A DNA stretch of 64,000 bases from Sporolactobacillus shoreae (GTDB taxonomy: Bacteria > Bacillota > Bacilli > Bacillales > Sporolactobacillaceae). The DNA is taken from assembly GCF_004684935.1 (NCBI RefSeq), contig NZ_SRJD01000011.1:59494-123493 (forward strand), written 5' to 3'. Below the pieces are notes generated by a model that worked only from the letters and a program-made list of their open reading frames with translations, did no database searches and was not told the origin of the DNA. The position numbers were made by a program, and so were the translations under genes. Below, piece by piece: positions 45,463-53,625 of the stretch. How positions within the stretch are numbered: position 1 is the stretch's first letter; the number at the start of each line of letters is the position of its first letter.

Positions 45463-45768
45463 ATGATCGAGCATATTGTTTTGTTTCAATTCGAGGACAG
45501 CACAACCGAGGCGCAAAAAGAAGAAGGGGCACGCAGGCTGCGCCACCTGATACATGAACTTCCGGGCATCATTGATATTCAGGCGGGGCAAAACTACTCA
45601 ACGCGCAGCAAGGGTTATTCTATGGCACTGACAGTCCTCTTCCGTTCCAAAGAAGATCACGAGCGCTACACACCGTCTCCGGAACATCAGGCTGTCGTTT
45701 CTTACCTGAAGGAAATCGGTCTGATTGATTCGCTCGCTGTTGATTTCGAAACTTCTTCTGAAAAATAA
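45463..45768 (+). CDS. Dabb (stress-responsive A/B barrel) domain protein
   Basis: 101 residues with the dimeric alpha-beta-barrel pattern: MIEHIVLFQF start, GIIDIQAGQNYS, and HERYTPSPEHQAVV near residue 65. Function of bacterial members is mostly unknown. ATG 45463 follows AGAGGG; the preceding ATG at 45460 is an alternative. It is separate from the met operon by ~95 nt and has its own terminator. Confidence 0.85.
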   Translation: MIEHIVLFQFEDSTTEAQKEEGARRLRHLIHELPGIIDIQAGQNYSTRSKGYSMALTVLFRSKEDHERYTPSPEHQAVVSYLKEIGLIDSLAVDFETSSEK

Positions 45769-45785
45769 GGTCCCTCTGTAAAAAG

Positions 45786-45828
45786 TTCGTTTTCGCGTGG
45801 TTTGATCACGGGAGGACGGATTTTTTTT
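45786..45828 (+). terminator. Terminator after the Dabb gene
   Basis: CGTTTTC-g-CGTG pairs with CACG-g-GAGGACG, with G-U pairs, around a 7-nt loop and is followed by eight T. Confidence 0.78.
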
Positions 45829-45990
45829 CATTTACGCCATAGTGATGATACATGGCGGCGCTTGTTCAATCCTCATAGATAAATGACTGACGTGCACCTT
45901 TTTCCGAATACAGGCGAATAGAATGAAGTAACAATTTTGATGGGACGGTCCTGGCTTTACACCTGTGGATCGGATCCGGGAAGGAATTTA

Positions 45991-46896
45991 ATGATGAAAC
46001 TGAGGAAATTATGGCTGATTGCTTTTGCCATCGTTTTGGCGGTGAGCGGAATCGGCACGGAAAAAGCCTATGCCGACAGTGCACCGGGAGATGTGGTGGT
46101 GACACTGGGTGCAGATCTTACGCCGGCACAGCGGCAGTCGATGCTTAATGAGATGGACGTCAATCCGAAGACAGCGCAAATTATTGAAGTGACGAATAGT
46201 GAAGAACATAAATATCTGGACAACTATCTGTCTCAGTCTCAGATAGGGACCCGGGCGATCAGCTCCTCCAAGATCACCCTGGGTCAGAAGGGATCAGGTC
46301 TGCAGGCGAGCACAAACAACATCACCTATGTTACAAAAGACATGTACATTAATGCGCTGGCCACCGCGGGAGTTAAAGATGCCGATGTGTATGTCACGGC
46401 TCCGTTCCCTGTGTCCGGGACAGCCGCGCTGACCGGACTGATCAAGGCCTATGAAGCAAAGACAGGAACAGTCATTCCCGAGGCAAAGCAACAGGTAGCC
46501 AATGAAGAAGTCGTGACGACAGCCCAACTGGGGCAGCAGAACGGCATTGGCCAGACCAAGGCGGCCGAACTTGTGACAGCTATTAAAGATAATCTGGCGA
46601 AAAATGCACCTCAATCAAGAGCAGACGTGGAGAACGCTGTGCGCAGTGCTGCTCAGCAGGTTAACGTTCAGCTGAGCGACGCAGACATGCAGAAGTTGGT
46701 GGATCTTTTTGATAAAATGCGGACGATGAATATCGACTGGAGTCAGGTTGGTGATCAGCTGCAGCAGGTTAAAGATAAGATCAGCCAGCTGGCAAATTCG
46801 AGCCAGACCAGCGGATTCTTATCCCAGGTGTTTGCGGCCATAGGAAATTTCTTTAAGGCTATTTTCCAGGCGATCGGTTCGCTGTTTTCAAAATAA
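45991..46896 (+). CDS. Secreted DUF1002 protein, YpuA-like
   Basis: Signal peptide MMKLRKLWLIAFAIVLAV...AYA with cleavage likely after residue ~29, then a DUF1002 domain through about residue 260: VVVTLGADLTPAQRQ, TSSKITL-like (AISSSKITLGQKGSGL) and YVTKDMYINALATAG. The function of YpuA is not established; a cell-wall role is suspected. The ATG at 45991 follows GGGAAGGA; upstream in-frame ATGs would put charged sequence before the signal. 302 residues. Confidence 0.85.
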   Translation: MMKLRKLWLIAFAIVLAVSGIGTEKAYADSAPGDVVVTLGADLTPAQRQSMLNEMDVNPKTAQIIEVTNSEEHKYLDNYLSQSQIGTRAISSSKITLGQKGSGLQASTNNITYVTKDMYINALATAGVKDADVYVTAPFPVSGTAALTGLIKAYEAKTGTVIPEAKQQVANEEVVTTAQLGQQNGIGQTKAAELVTAIKDNLAKNAPQSRADVENAVRSAAQQVNVQLSDADMQKLVDLFDKMRTMNIDWSQVGDQLQQVKDKISQLANSSQTSGFLSQVFAAIGNFFKAIFQAIGSLFSK

Positions 46897-46960
46897 TTGA
46901 GATGTCCCTGTGTCCGCATGGACATCTGGCGAAAGAGCACAGGGTTGTTTGCACCCCAAA

Positions 46961-46995
46961 AAAGAGCATCCTGAGTTTAGGATGCTCTCGTTTTT
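46961..46995. terminator. Bidirectional terminator between convergent genes
   Basis: GAGCATCCT (46964-46972) pairs with AGGATGCTC (46979-46987), with A-rich 5' and T-rich 3' flanks, serving the YpuA-like gene and the convergent glycosyltransferase. Confidence 0.8.
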
Positions 46996-47068
46996 AGTCC
47001 TTTTTTTTGTTTCATTGGAAACAGTGAGCGCCTGATCTGTGCCTTGAAGAAGAAAAGAAAGGTATCGA

Positions 47069-48229
47069 TCAAGCAAATTCGATGGCACGGGCCGCCGACA
47101 GGAACAACTCTGCCGCTTTCAACGCCCGTTCTGATGAGTGCCGCTGGCGGGAACTGAAAAGTTTCATGTTGCCGCGCATCGTATTCAATGACTGCGTGTT
47201 GCTGAGCAGATCACCCACGTTTTCAATAAGCTCCTGTTGTCCCGGAGCGGCCACGGCCAGCCCTGATGAAAGTAGGTACTGTGTATTGTCCGCCTCCTGG
47301 CCTCCAAGCGGTTTATAAATAATCATCGGCAGTTCGGAAGCGATCGCTTCCGAGATAGTCAGCCCGCCGGGTTTGGTCACGAGCAGATCAGAGACAGCCA
47401 TCCACTCGTTCATGTTGTCGACATAACCTTCGACATGCACAGGATGGCGTGACGTTTTGCCAAACTTTGAAAAATCATTGTATGCTTTCTGGTTCTGCCC
47501 GCAGATCAGGACGACTCTGAAGTCAGTATCCATTTTATCCACGGCCCGAAGGATAGGGAGCGTATTCCTGAAAATGCCGCATCCTCCACCCAGCATCAGC
47601 AGTACTTTCTGATTTGCCGGAATATGGAGTTTCGCCCTCAGACTTCCGGCATTCGGCCGGAATGAGAAGCCGGACTGTATCGGAATGCCCGTCGTGATAA
47701 TTTTCTGAGAGTCGACATTCATCTCAATCAGCTTGTCTCGTACTGCGTCTGAGCCGACGAGGTAACCATCGGTGCAGCTGTTGACCCAGCTGCTGTGAAA
47801 AGAATAATCGGTGATCAGGGTAAGAAACGGGGAAGACGTGAACCAGCCTTCCCGTTTGATCTGCGACATCATCACAGACGCGGCGGGGAAAGTGCTGATC
47901 ACGAGATCCGGCCGTTCCTCATCCAATATTGTGATCAGGTGGTCAATGCCGAAACGGTTTATCGTCTTGAGTAATGACGCTGCGGCATTATTCTTCTGGG
48001 TTTTTTTATATATATAGTGATAAAGGGACGGGAAATGGGTCACTCCCGATAGAAAAGTATGCTTTTCAAGTGAGTCGAGTTTTGAAGGCATCAGTGATGT
48101 GACGTCAAGTACACGTGCTGTATATTTGGACGGATGATTGGCAAAGGCTTCTGAAAGTGCGTAAGCAGCCTGCTTATGGCCGCTGCCATAAGATCCTGTT
48201 AATATGAGCACTCTGGCAATATCCATCAT
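47069..48229 (-). CDS. UgtP/MGDG-synthase-like glycosyltransferase
   Basis: GT28-fold enzyme of the monogalactosyl-/diglucosyl-diacylglycerol synthase family, which glycosylates lipid at the inner membrane face for glycolipids or lipoteichoic acid anchors. The N-terminal LILTGSYGSGHKQAA (~7-21) is the MGDG-synthase motif; C-terminal TKPGGLTISEAIASELPMI binds nucleotide sugar. ATG 48229 has AGAGGAGA upstream (48226 also possible); the longer ORF adds 47 unconserved residues. 387 residues. YkoN/UgtP are the nearest B. subtilis counterparts, but I cannot say which. Confidence 0.85.
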   Translation of the reverse strand: MMDIARVLILTGSYGSGHKQAAYALSEAFANHPSKYTARVLDVTSLMPSKLDSLEKHTFLSGVTHFPSLYHYIYKKTQKNNAAASLLKTINRFGIDHLITILDEERPDLVISTFPAASVMMSQIKREGWFTSSPFLTLITDYSFHSSWVNSCTDGYLVGSDAVRDKLIEMNVDSQKIITTGIPIQSGFSFRPNAGSLRAKLHIPANQKVLLMLGGGCGIFRNTLPILRAVDKMDTDFRVVLICGQNQKAYNDFSKFGKTSRHPVHVEGYVDNMNEWMAVSDLLVTKPGGLTISEAIASELPMIIYKPLGGQEADNTQYLLSSGLAVAAPGQQELIENVGDLLSNTQSLNTMRGNMKLFSSRQRHSSERALKAAELFLSAARAIEFA

Positions 48230-48654
48230 CGATTCTCCTCTGATTGAAACTTTTTTCCACTTCAATGGCATATCCAATACACAGTTTATTATATATTCGT
48301 TATGAACGGAAGCAAGATGACGCGTTTCATTAAAGAATGTTATGGAAGCACGGTCACTAAAACCATTCAATCGGTTGTAAGCTTAAGTATAACAAGAGAC
48401 CGCCCGGAATCAAAGTATTTTTAGATTATAAGTGGTGCGCGGTGAGTCGGTTCAACTTTACGGATATACTTCATTATTTCATCATCACATTTTTTTCGTT
48501 ATAATAGCCTGTGAGATAAGATGGGCGGGTATGCCTGAAAAAGGACCGGGAAAATTTTCCGGCGTCAGGCGGGCTAATCAAACCGCCGTTTAAAATAATG
48601 GACAGCCTTTTTTAAAAGGTCAGAAAGTATAAATCTGGCCAATAAAACAGGGCC

Positions 48655-48787
48655 TTGGATGAGATTCAAAGCGGAGGTGCGAGACGCCTGCGGGACAGCG
48701 AGCCAAGGGAGACCCCACAGCGAGGGTACCGAGCGAGGAGGCTCACGGATCGCCCGCGGCAAGCGAGCAACCGAAGCGTTGATCCAA
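48655..48787. repeat. Intergenic GC-rich structured repeat element, full copy
   Basis: About 133 bp bounded by TTGGAT (48655-48660) and its inverse ATCCAA (48782-48787). The interior has GACGCCTGCGGGA, GGGAGACCCCACAGCGAG, GAGGAGGCTCACGG and CGCCCGCGGCAAGCGAG, with clear self-complementarity (CCTGCGGG with CCCGCGG; GGAGGC with GCCTGC-like). From memory, similar elements are multicopy between genes in Bacillaceae; a shorter copy is at 34112-34145. Confidence 0.65.
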
Positions 48788-48818
48788 CACTTCAATAACA
48801 CAGGGTTAATGATTAGGG

Positions 48819-48840
48819 ACCGGGCTCGCCCGGTTTTTCT
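48819..48840 (+). terminator. Intrinsic terminator with CTCG tetraloop
   Basis: ACCGGG-CTCG-CCCGGT is followed by TTTTCTT. No gene on this strand ends nearby, which suggests a non-coding transcript upstream. Confidence 0.65.
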
Positions 48841-48939
48841 TAAGTCAATCTCTACCTGTTGAACGGTATGTCCTCTTCGGTCATCTGACAGTCATATATT
48901 TCAGATTTTTTGAACATCCTGCAAAAGAGGTGAAAACGG

Positions 48940-49695
48940 ATGATTCATGAACCTCATTTACTTCGGACAATACTGCTCATGATTGTCTCAGTTACTGCTT
49001 TCTATGGCATCATTCCGACATTGGTCATGCGTCCGATGTTTTTTCGCGGATGCAGGTCCGTGGATGGGAGAAAGGAACAAGTTTGCCTGACTTTTGACGA
49101 CGGTCCGAATGCGATTTATACGATCAGGTTGCTGGAGCTTCTGAAAAAGTATCACGTGCGGGCCACCTTTTTCGTCGTCGGTGAACGTGCGGAAGAGAAC
49201 GCCGGGCTGCTTAAAAGGATGGCTGCCGACGGTCACCTGATTGGCATTCATCATTACCGGCATCTGAGCAACTGGTTTCTGACCCCCTATGGAACACGAA
49301 AGCAATGTGAAAAGGCGGCGGACACAGTAGAAGCTATAACTGGCGCCCGCCCGGTCTACTACCGCCCCCCTTGGGGCCATATTAATCTGTTCCTCCCGCT
49401 CGAAGCGCATTCCTTTCGGGTCGTCCTCTGGTCCGCCATCCTGGGGGATTGGCGGATCAAACTTGGAAAGGAACGTCTGGAACAGAGGCTTTTTCATCAT
49501 TTAAAGGACGGAGCAGTGATCTGCCTGCACGATGATGGAGAGAACCTGGGAGCGGATAATGACGCTCCGGAAAATACAATTGAAGCGCTTGAACAGATTC
49601 TGAAAAAGACCACCGGGCAATATCAGTTTGTGACTATTGATGAGATGTACCAGAACAGATCTGCCCGAGTCAGTTATAAACACTTAATACATTGA
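48940..49695 (+). CDS. Polysaccharide deacetylase (NodB) family protein
   Basis: 251 residues: an N-terminal membrane anchor (~8-26) and a NodB domain with the catalytic motif TFDDGPN (~50-56), a zinc motif GIHHYRH (~95-101; GNHTxxH is more usual, but both zinc histidines H-x3-H remain), RPPWG near 144, and a late HDD motif. It should deacetylate peptidoglycan or another wall polysaccharide outside the membrane. ATG after AAAGAGGTGA. Followed 16 nt later by the thioredoxin-like gene. Confidence 0.88.
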   Translation: MIHEPHLLRTILLMIVSVTAFYGIIPTLVMRPMFFRGCRSVDGRKEQVCLTFDDGPNAIYTIRLLELLKKYHVRATFFVVGERAEENAGLLKRMAADGHLIGIHHYRHLSNWFLTPYGTRKQCEKAADTVEAITGARPVYYRPPWGHINLFLPLEAHSFRVVLWSAILGDWRIKLGKERLEQRLFHHLKDGAVICLHDDGENLGADNDAPENTIEALEQILKKTTGQYQFVTIDEMYQNRSARVSYKHLIH

Positions 49696-49711
49696 GAAGA
49701 AGAGGTGCGAC

Positions 49712-50458
49712 ATGTCCGGCAATAAAAGAAAAACCAGCCAAACAAATAACGACCGCGAAACGAGCAAAAGCCGTGGAAGAATTGTTATTTTCAGTTCGGC
49801 AATCATTATCCTGCTGATTGCTGCGATTGCCGTAATGATTTTCAGAGATCAGCAGAAAAATGAGGCTGTTCCGGTTAAAAAACCGGCAACGCACCGGACA
49901 GAACAGGTCACGCAAATCAATTATGACGGACAGCCATTTATCGGAAGCACAAACGCACCGGTGAAAATTGCAGAATTTGCCGATTACCGTTGTCCGTATT
50001 GCAAAGCCTTTGAAGAAAACATCATGCCTCAACTTGAAAGAGATTATATCAAAACAAATAAGGCGAATTTCTATTTTATTAATTACACAATACTGGGACC
50101 GGGATCGGTCCTCGCGGCTAATGCGTCTGAAGAAGTTTTTCACCAGAATCCCAAGGGGTTTTGGGCGTTCCATCAGGCGCTTTACAAAGCCCAGGGCAGT
50201 GAGCAGAAGGAATGGGTCACTAAGACACTGCTGACGGACATTGCCAGAAAGACTGTGCCGTCACTGGATGTGAAAGCATTTCAGAATTCGTTGGACACTG
50301 AGTCTCACAAACAGGCCATTGAAAGCGATAATGAAATGGCGGAGTCCTTGGACGTGCCGGGCACACCTGCTGTATTTGTCAATGGAAAATATATCGAAGG
50401 ATCTCAAGACTATTCTGTTTTAAAACAGGCGATTGATCAGGCTTTGAAAAAGCAATAA
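49712..50458 (+). CDS. Membrane-anchored DsbA/BdbD-like thiol-disulfide oxidoreductase
   Basis: 248 residues: basic cytosolic N-terminus, one helix (~30-50), then a DsbA-type thioredoxin fold outside the membrane. The active site CPYC is in FADYRCPYCKAFEE (~90-103) and the cis-proline loop is DVPGTPAVFVNG (~212-223). It probably introduces or reshuffles disulfides in exported proteins; a BdbC-type quinone partner is not next to it. ATG after GAAGAGGTG. Confidence 0.88.
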   Translation: MSGNKRKTSQTNNDRETSKSRGRIVIFSSAIIILLIAAIAVMIFRDQQKNEAVPVKKPATHRTEQVTQINYDGQPFIGSTNAPVKIAEFADYRCPYCKAFEENIMPQLERDYIKTNKANFYFINYTILGPGSVLAANASEEVFHQNPKGFWAFHQALYKAQGSEQKEWVTKTLLTDIARKTVPSLDVKAFQNSLDTESHKQAIESDNEMAESLDVPGTPAVFVNGKYIEGSQDYSVLKQAIDQALKKQ

Positions 50459-50553
50459 CAGGGTTGGCCTGTCCTGTCATGTGATTGTAAAGAATGGAAC
50501 GGCTCCTACTGTCATAATAGTTAGAAAGACTAAACAGACAGGAGGAGACACCG

Positions 50554-51489
50554 ATGTATTATGGAAACGCCATTGCGAAAAGCGCGGCAGTCGCCGCGAC
50601 ATTTACTTCGTCTTTTTTTCTACTGCCCCCGTACGCTGCAGCACATCTGACGAGCGACGACAGTTTACTCTATAAAGGTATGAGACACGAAGATATCAAA
50701 ACGATTCAATCTATACTTAAAGCAACTGGGCAGTATCCGCTCACAAAGGAAACCGGTTATTTTGGAAGTGCGACTGAAACAGCTGTGAAACAATTTCAGA
50801 ATCTGAACGGTATTCAGGCGGATGGCGTCGTCGGGATTCAGACGAAACAAGCGCTTATTTCAGCTACTCATCAGCAGATGGGTCTAATGTCGAATGGCTC
50901 CAGAGGCGAAAATGTCGAATATATTCAGTTTTATCTGCAAAAATTCGGTTTCTACAAAGGTGCCATTGACGGACTATTCGGCAATGAAACGGAGAATGCG
51001 GTGATCAGTCTTCAGCAGGATTCAAATATAGCTGTCGATGGAATTGTTGGCCCGGAGACGTGGAAGAGTGTTGAAAAACTGAGCGAGGGGCAGAAGCAGC
51101 CGAAGCCGAAGCCCAGGCAGAAGAAGAGCATTCAGGCCTCTTCAGAAGTTCAACAAAATCATGTGCCGAGACGTCCGGCCCACAAGCAGGTTGCCTCAGT
51201 AAAGGAATTTTTTGCGAACAGCACGGCTTACACCGCTCGATGCGCGGGCTGTTCCGGGACTACAGCGACAGGGATCAACTTGCTGAATAATCCGAGTGCC
51301 AAGGTGGTCGCTGTTGATCCTTCAGTGATCCCTCTTGGAACAAAGCTGTATGTTGAAGGTTATGGATATGCTGTAGCCGGTGATACGGGCGGAGCAATTA
51401 AAGGGAGAAAGATTGATGTTTTCTTCAGCGACAACGTGACTGCTCTGCAATGGGGCAGAAGGACTGTCAAGGTTAGGGTTCTGGAGTAA
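50554..51489 (+). CDS. Secreted wall protein with two PG-binding domains and a 3D (lytic) domain
   Basis: 311 residues: signal peptide (~1-29), two peptidoglycan-binding repeats (~38-95 with IQADGVVGIQTKQAL; ~104-165 with IAVDGIVGPETWKSV), a basic Pro/Lys/Gln linker, and a C-terminal 3D domain (~225-311) with the three conserved aspartates in AVDPSVIPLGT, AGDTGGAIKG and IDVFF. 3D domains are lytic-transglycosylase-like, as in YocH. ATG after AGGAGG. Confidence 0.9.
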   Translation: MYYGNAIAKSAAVAATFTSSFFLLPPYAAAHLTSDDSLLYKGMRHEDIKTIQSILKATGQYPLTKETGYFGSATETAVKQFQNLNGIQADGVVGIQTKQALISATHQQMGLMSNGSRGENVEYIQFYLQKFGFYKGAIDGLFGNETENAVISLQQDSNIAVDGIVGPETWKSVEKLSEGQKQPKPKPRQKKSIQASSEVQQNHVPRRPAHKQVASVKEFFANSTAYTARCAGCSGTTATGINLLNNPSAKVVAVDPSVIPLGTKLYVEGYGYAVAGDTGGAIKGRKIDVFFSDNVTALQWGRRTVKVRVLE

Positions 51490-51541
51490 CATCGGACATG
51501 AGAGCATTCAGGTATTTTTAGAATTTACAGATCAGGATGTC

Positions 51542-51583
51542 GGGTCGGGCGTTCTGCCAAAAGGCGGAGCATCCGATCCGTTT
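51542..51583 (+). terminator. Terminator after the 3D-domain gene
   Basis: A 17-nt arm starting at 51542 pairs with 51563-51579 (GGCGGA...CCGATCC side) around AAAA, with one mismatch and several G-U pairs, followed by GTTTTGT. Confidence 0.65.
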
Positions 51584-51690
51584 TGTATCGCTCAACTATT
51601 GAGCCTCCTTCACTTCTGTGCTACGATTCACTTGAAAACGTAAATTCTCTAAGATTAAAATTTTCTATTAGGTTAAGAGGGAAATCATTG

Positions 51691-51975
51691 ATGATGCCTG
51701 TTCATAATATGATGGAAGATGCTGTTAGGGATCTTATTGACAAACAGTGGGACAACTTGTCGGTTTCGTGCCACTGCGATGAATGCAAGACTGATGTGTT
51801 TGCTCTGAGTCTGAACCGGCTGAATCCTCATTACGTCCGTCAGCAGTCGGGCAGTGCCTATGTGAAGGCAGATCTGATGACGGAACAGGCGAAAGCAACC
51901 CTTCTGACGGCGATTGTGGAGTGTGCGAAGGTCGTTTCAGCTTATCCGCATCATCATCGCAAAGATATAAAATAA
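51691..51975 (+). CDS. comFB: ComFB-like protein
   Basis: 94 residues of the late-competence ComFB family: VHNMMEDAVRDLIDKQWDNL, then the cysteines C-H-C-DEC (SCHCDECKTDVFALSLNRLNPHYV) that bind zinc in this family. ComFB-type proteins have been linked to competence and, in cyanobacteria, to cyclic dinucleotide binding. ATG 51691 follows AAGAGGGA. No comFA/comFC neighbours are present, so a competence role is uncertain. Confidence 0.82.
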   Translation: MMPVHNMMEDAVRDLIDKQWDNLSVSCHCDECKTDVFALSLNRLNPHYVRQQSGSAYVKADLMTEQAKATLLTAIVECAKVVSAYPHHHRKDIK

Positions 51976-51989
51976 TGAAATGAGCCCAT

Positions 51990-52030
51990 AATAAAGCCCC
52001 GCCGTATTATGACAGATACGGCGGGGCGGG
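51990..52030 (-). terminator. Terminator of the ferredoxin gene
   Basis: A perfect 12-bp stem, GCCCCGCCGTAT (51996-52007) with ATACGGCGGGGC (52016-52027), is followed on the minus strand by TTTATTAT. Confidence 0.8.
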
Positions 52031-52047
52031 TGTTTCGGAGTTTTTTA

Positions 52048-52287
52048 TTATCTATTTTTGAAAAAATCCCTGTTGAGCTGAATATATTTCTGCTCATCAT
52101 CTGGCACTTCATCTTCCGGATAGATTGCTTCAACCGGGCAGACAGCCTCGCAGGCACCGCAGTCAATACAAACGTCCGGGTCAATATACATCTGCTTTTC
52201 ACCTTCAACAATGCAGTCGACCGGACATGTTTCAATACATTCGCCTGCTTTTTCATTTTCGCAGGCAGAAGTAATAACGAAAGCCAT
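52048..52287 (-). CDS. Bacterial 7Fe/8Fe-type ferredoxin
   Basis: 79 residues. Cysteine pattern C9-x7-C17-x3-CP then C-x2-C-x2-C-x3-CP (CIDCGACEAVCP, ~40-51) fits the Bacillus [3Fe-4S][4Fe-4S] ferredoxins such as that of B. schlegelii. It carries electrons in the cytosol. ATG 52287 (MAFVITSACENE) follows GAAGGGAGA; a longer in-frame start adds 11 residues but would include the ribosome binding site. Confidence 0.92.
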   Translation of the reverse strand: MAFVITSACENEKAGECIETCPVDCIVEGEKQMYIDPDVCIDCGACEAVCPVEAIYPEDEVPDDEQKYIQLNRDFFKNR

Positions 52288-52421
52288 AGAAATATCTCCC
52301 TTCAAATAGATAGCAAGCACAATTTTTCCACTTAATTATGACCAATTTCAAGTGATAATTCAATCCCCGTTAAAGAAAACTTGCCGATAGTAATGTTACG
52401 AAAAAGACTCTGCTTGCGGAA

Positions 52422-53036
52422 TCATCGGTTTGCTTTACCCGCAAACAGGATCGGACCAAGAATCAGCCCGGAAAGAAATCCCGTCAGGTGCCCCATAATA
52501 TCAATACCTCCGCCAATAAAAGAATAGATCAGGCTGATGGCCACCATAACAAGAATAATCGTCTGATCCTGACGAGGGATCCATTCCCGGCGGAAAATAA
52601 CAAGAAAAATGTAAATACCAAAGAGGCCGAATATGGCTCCGCTTGCCCCGTAACGATCCGGTGATTCAATAAAAGGCAGCAGGGCAGCCGCATTAGCGAT
52701 AACGCCGGCTCCGAGGTACGCAAGAATGAAACGCCATTTTCCAAGCATCACTTCAAGAGCGGGCGCAAAAATAAGAATGGCGAACGCATTGAATAAAATA
52801 TGTGCGAACGTCGTATGCAGGAAAACTGCGGTAATTAATTGCCACCAAGCACCCTGCATAATCGCGCTGTTCGAAGCCATCATGAATCGAACAACATCGT
52901 AGGCAAATACAGGCAAAAGCCCCCATGCCCCTGTAATATACAGCATTAGGAAAATGATAATATTGACTGTTAGAATCCCTGACGTCACAGGATAATCCTT
53001 CAGAAACTGTTTAAATGATTCGTTCCGGATAAACAA
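52422..53036 (-). CDS. Rhomboid-family intramembrane serine protease
   Basis: 204 residues with six membrane helices. The catalytic serine is in YGASGAIFG and the histidine in MGHLTGFLSG; FLHTTFAHILFNAFAIL is the conserved helix-2 region. I chose the TTG at 53036, 7 nt after AGGGGG; the in-frame ATG at 53057 has no site. It corresponds in position to the rhomboid gene (ydcA) beside acpS in B. subtilis and is divergent from acpS. Confidence 0.9.
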   Translation of the reverse strand: MFIRNESFKQFLKDYPVTSGILTVNIIIFLMLYITGAWGLLPVFAYDVVRFMMASNSAIMQGAWWQLITAVFLHTTFAHILFNAFAILIFAPALEVMLGKWRFILAYLGAGVIANAAALLPFIESPDRYGASGAIFGLFGIYIFLVIFRREWIPRQDQTIILVMVAISLIYSFIGGGIDIMGHLTGFLSGLILGPILFAGKANR

Positions 53037-53207
53037 ATCTTGTCCCCCTTGAAGCATGATCTTGATCTTAGTATAGGGTAAAATAAAAGGTAATGGTAGT
53101 TGAAATGACTATCGAAATCATCGCGGGTTAAAGTCCCGGATTTGAACGGACCGCGTTTTCTACATATTCGTCAGATCACATATTTTTTATAAGGGAAGCG
53201 GAGCGGA

Positions 53208-53570
53208 ATGATTACAGGTATTGGTATTGACATTACAGAATTGGACCGGGTCGAAAAACATGTCGATGACGACGTGTTTATCCGGCGGGTTCTGACTCCG
53301 GAGGAACGCGAATGTTTCAGCTCACTTAGTCGGAAAAGAAAGGTGGAATTCCTTGCGGGCCGTTTTTCGGCGAAGGAAGCCTATGCCAAGGCAAGAGGAA
53401 CAGGCATTGGAGCGGATGTCTCATTTCAAGATGTGACAGTGCTCAATGATCCGGAAGGCAGACCTTTTCTCAAAAAAACGGATATTCAGAATGAGAGAGT
53501 TCATCTTTCGATCACGCATACGGATCGGTCGGCTGCTGCGTTCTGTGTGATTGAAAGCTTGTCATGCTAG
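53208..53570 (+). CDS. acpS: Holo-[acyl-carrier-protein] synthase
   Basis: Moves 4'-phosphopantetheine from CoA to acyl carrier protein. 120 residues; GIGIDITELDRVE (~4-16) holds the magnesium aspartate and FLAGRFSAKEAYAKARGTGIG (~50-70) the conserved glutamate/lysine region. ATG with GGGAAGCGGAG upstream. Starts the conserved acpS-ydcC-alr region. Confidence 0.96.
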   Translation: MITGIGIDITELDRVEKHVDDDVFIRRVLTPEERECFSSLSRKRKVEFLAGRFSAKEAYAKARGTGIGADVSFQDVTVLNDPEGRPFLKKTDIQNERVHLSITHTDRSAAAFCVIESLSC

Positions 53571-53625
53571 TCTGCATATTCATAAGCTTTGCCTCATATA
53601 GTTTACTACGCTGGGAGGGACTATT

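Larger units (their letters stand above)
48500..48840 (+). ncRNA. Possible non-coding transcript carrying the repeat element
   Basis: In the 710-nt gene-free stretch 48230-48939, a perfect TATAAT (48500-48505) with a weak TTTCAT 17 bp upstream could start a ~330-nt RNA ending at the terminator 48819-48840. It would include a strong hairpin (GCCTGA...TCAGGC, 48533-48570, with inner CCGGGAAAATTTTCCGG) and the element at 48655-48787. No plausible coding frame is seen. This is an inference from signals only. Confidence 0.35.
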
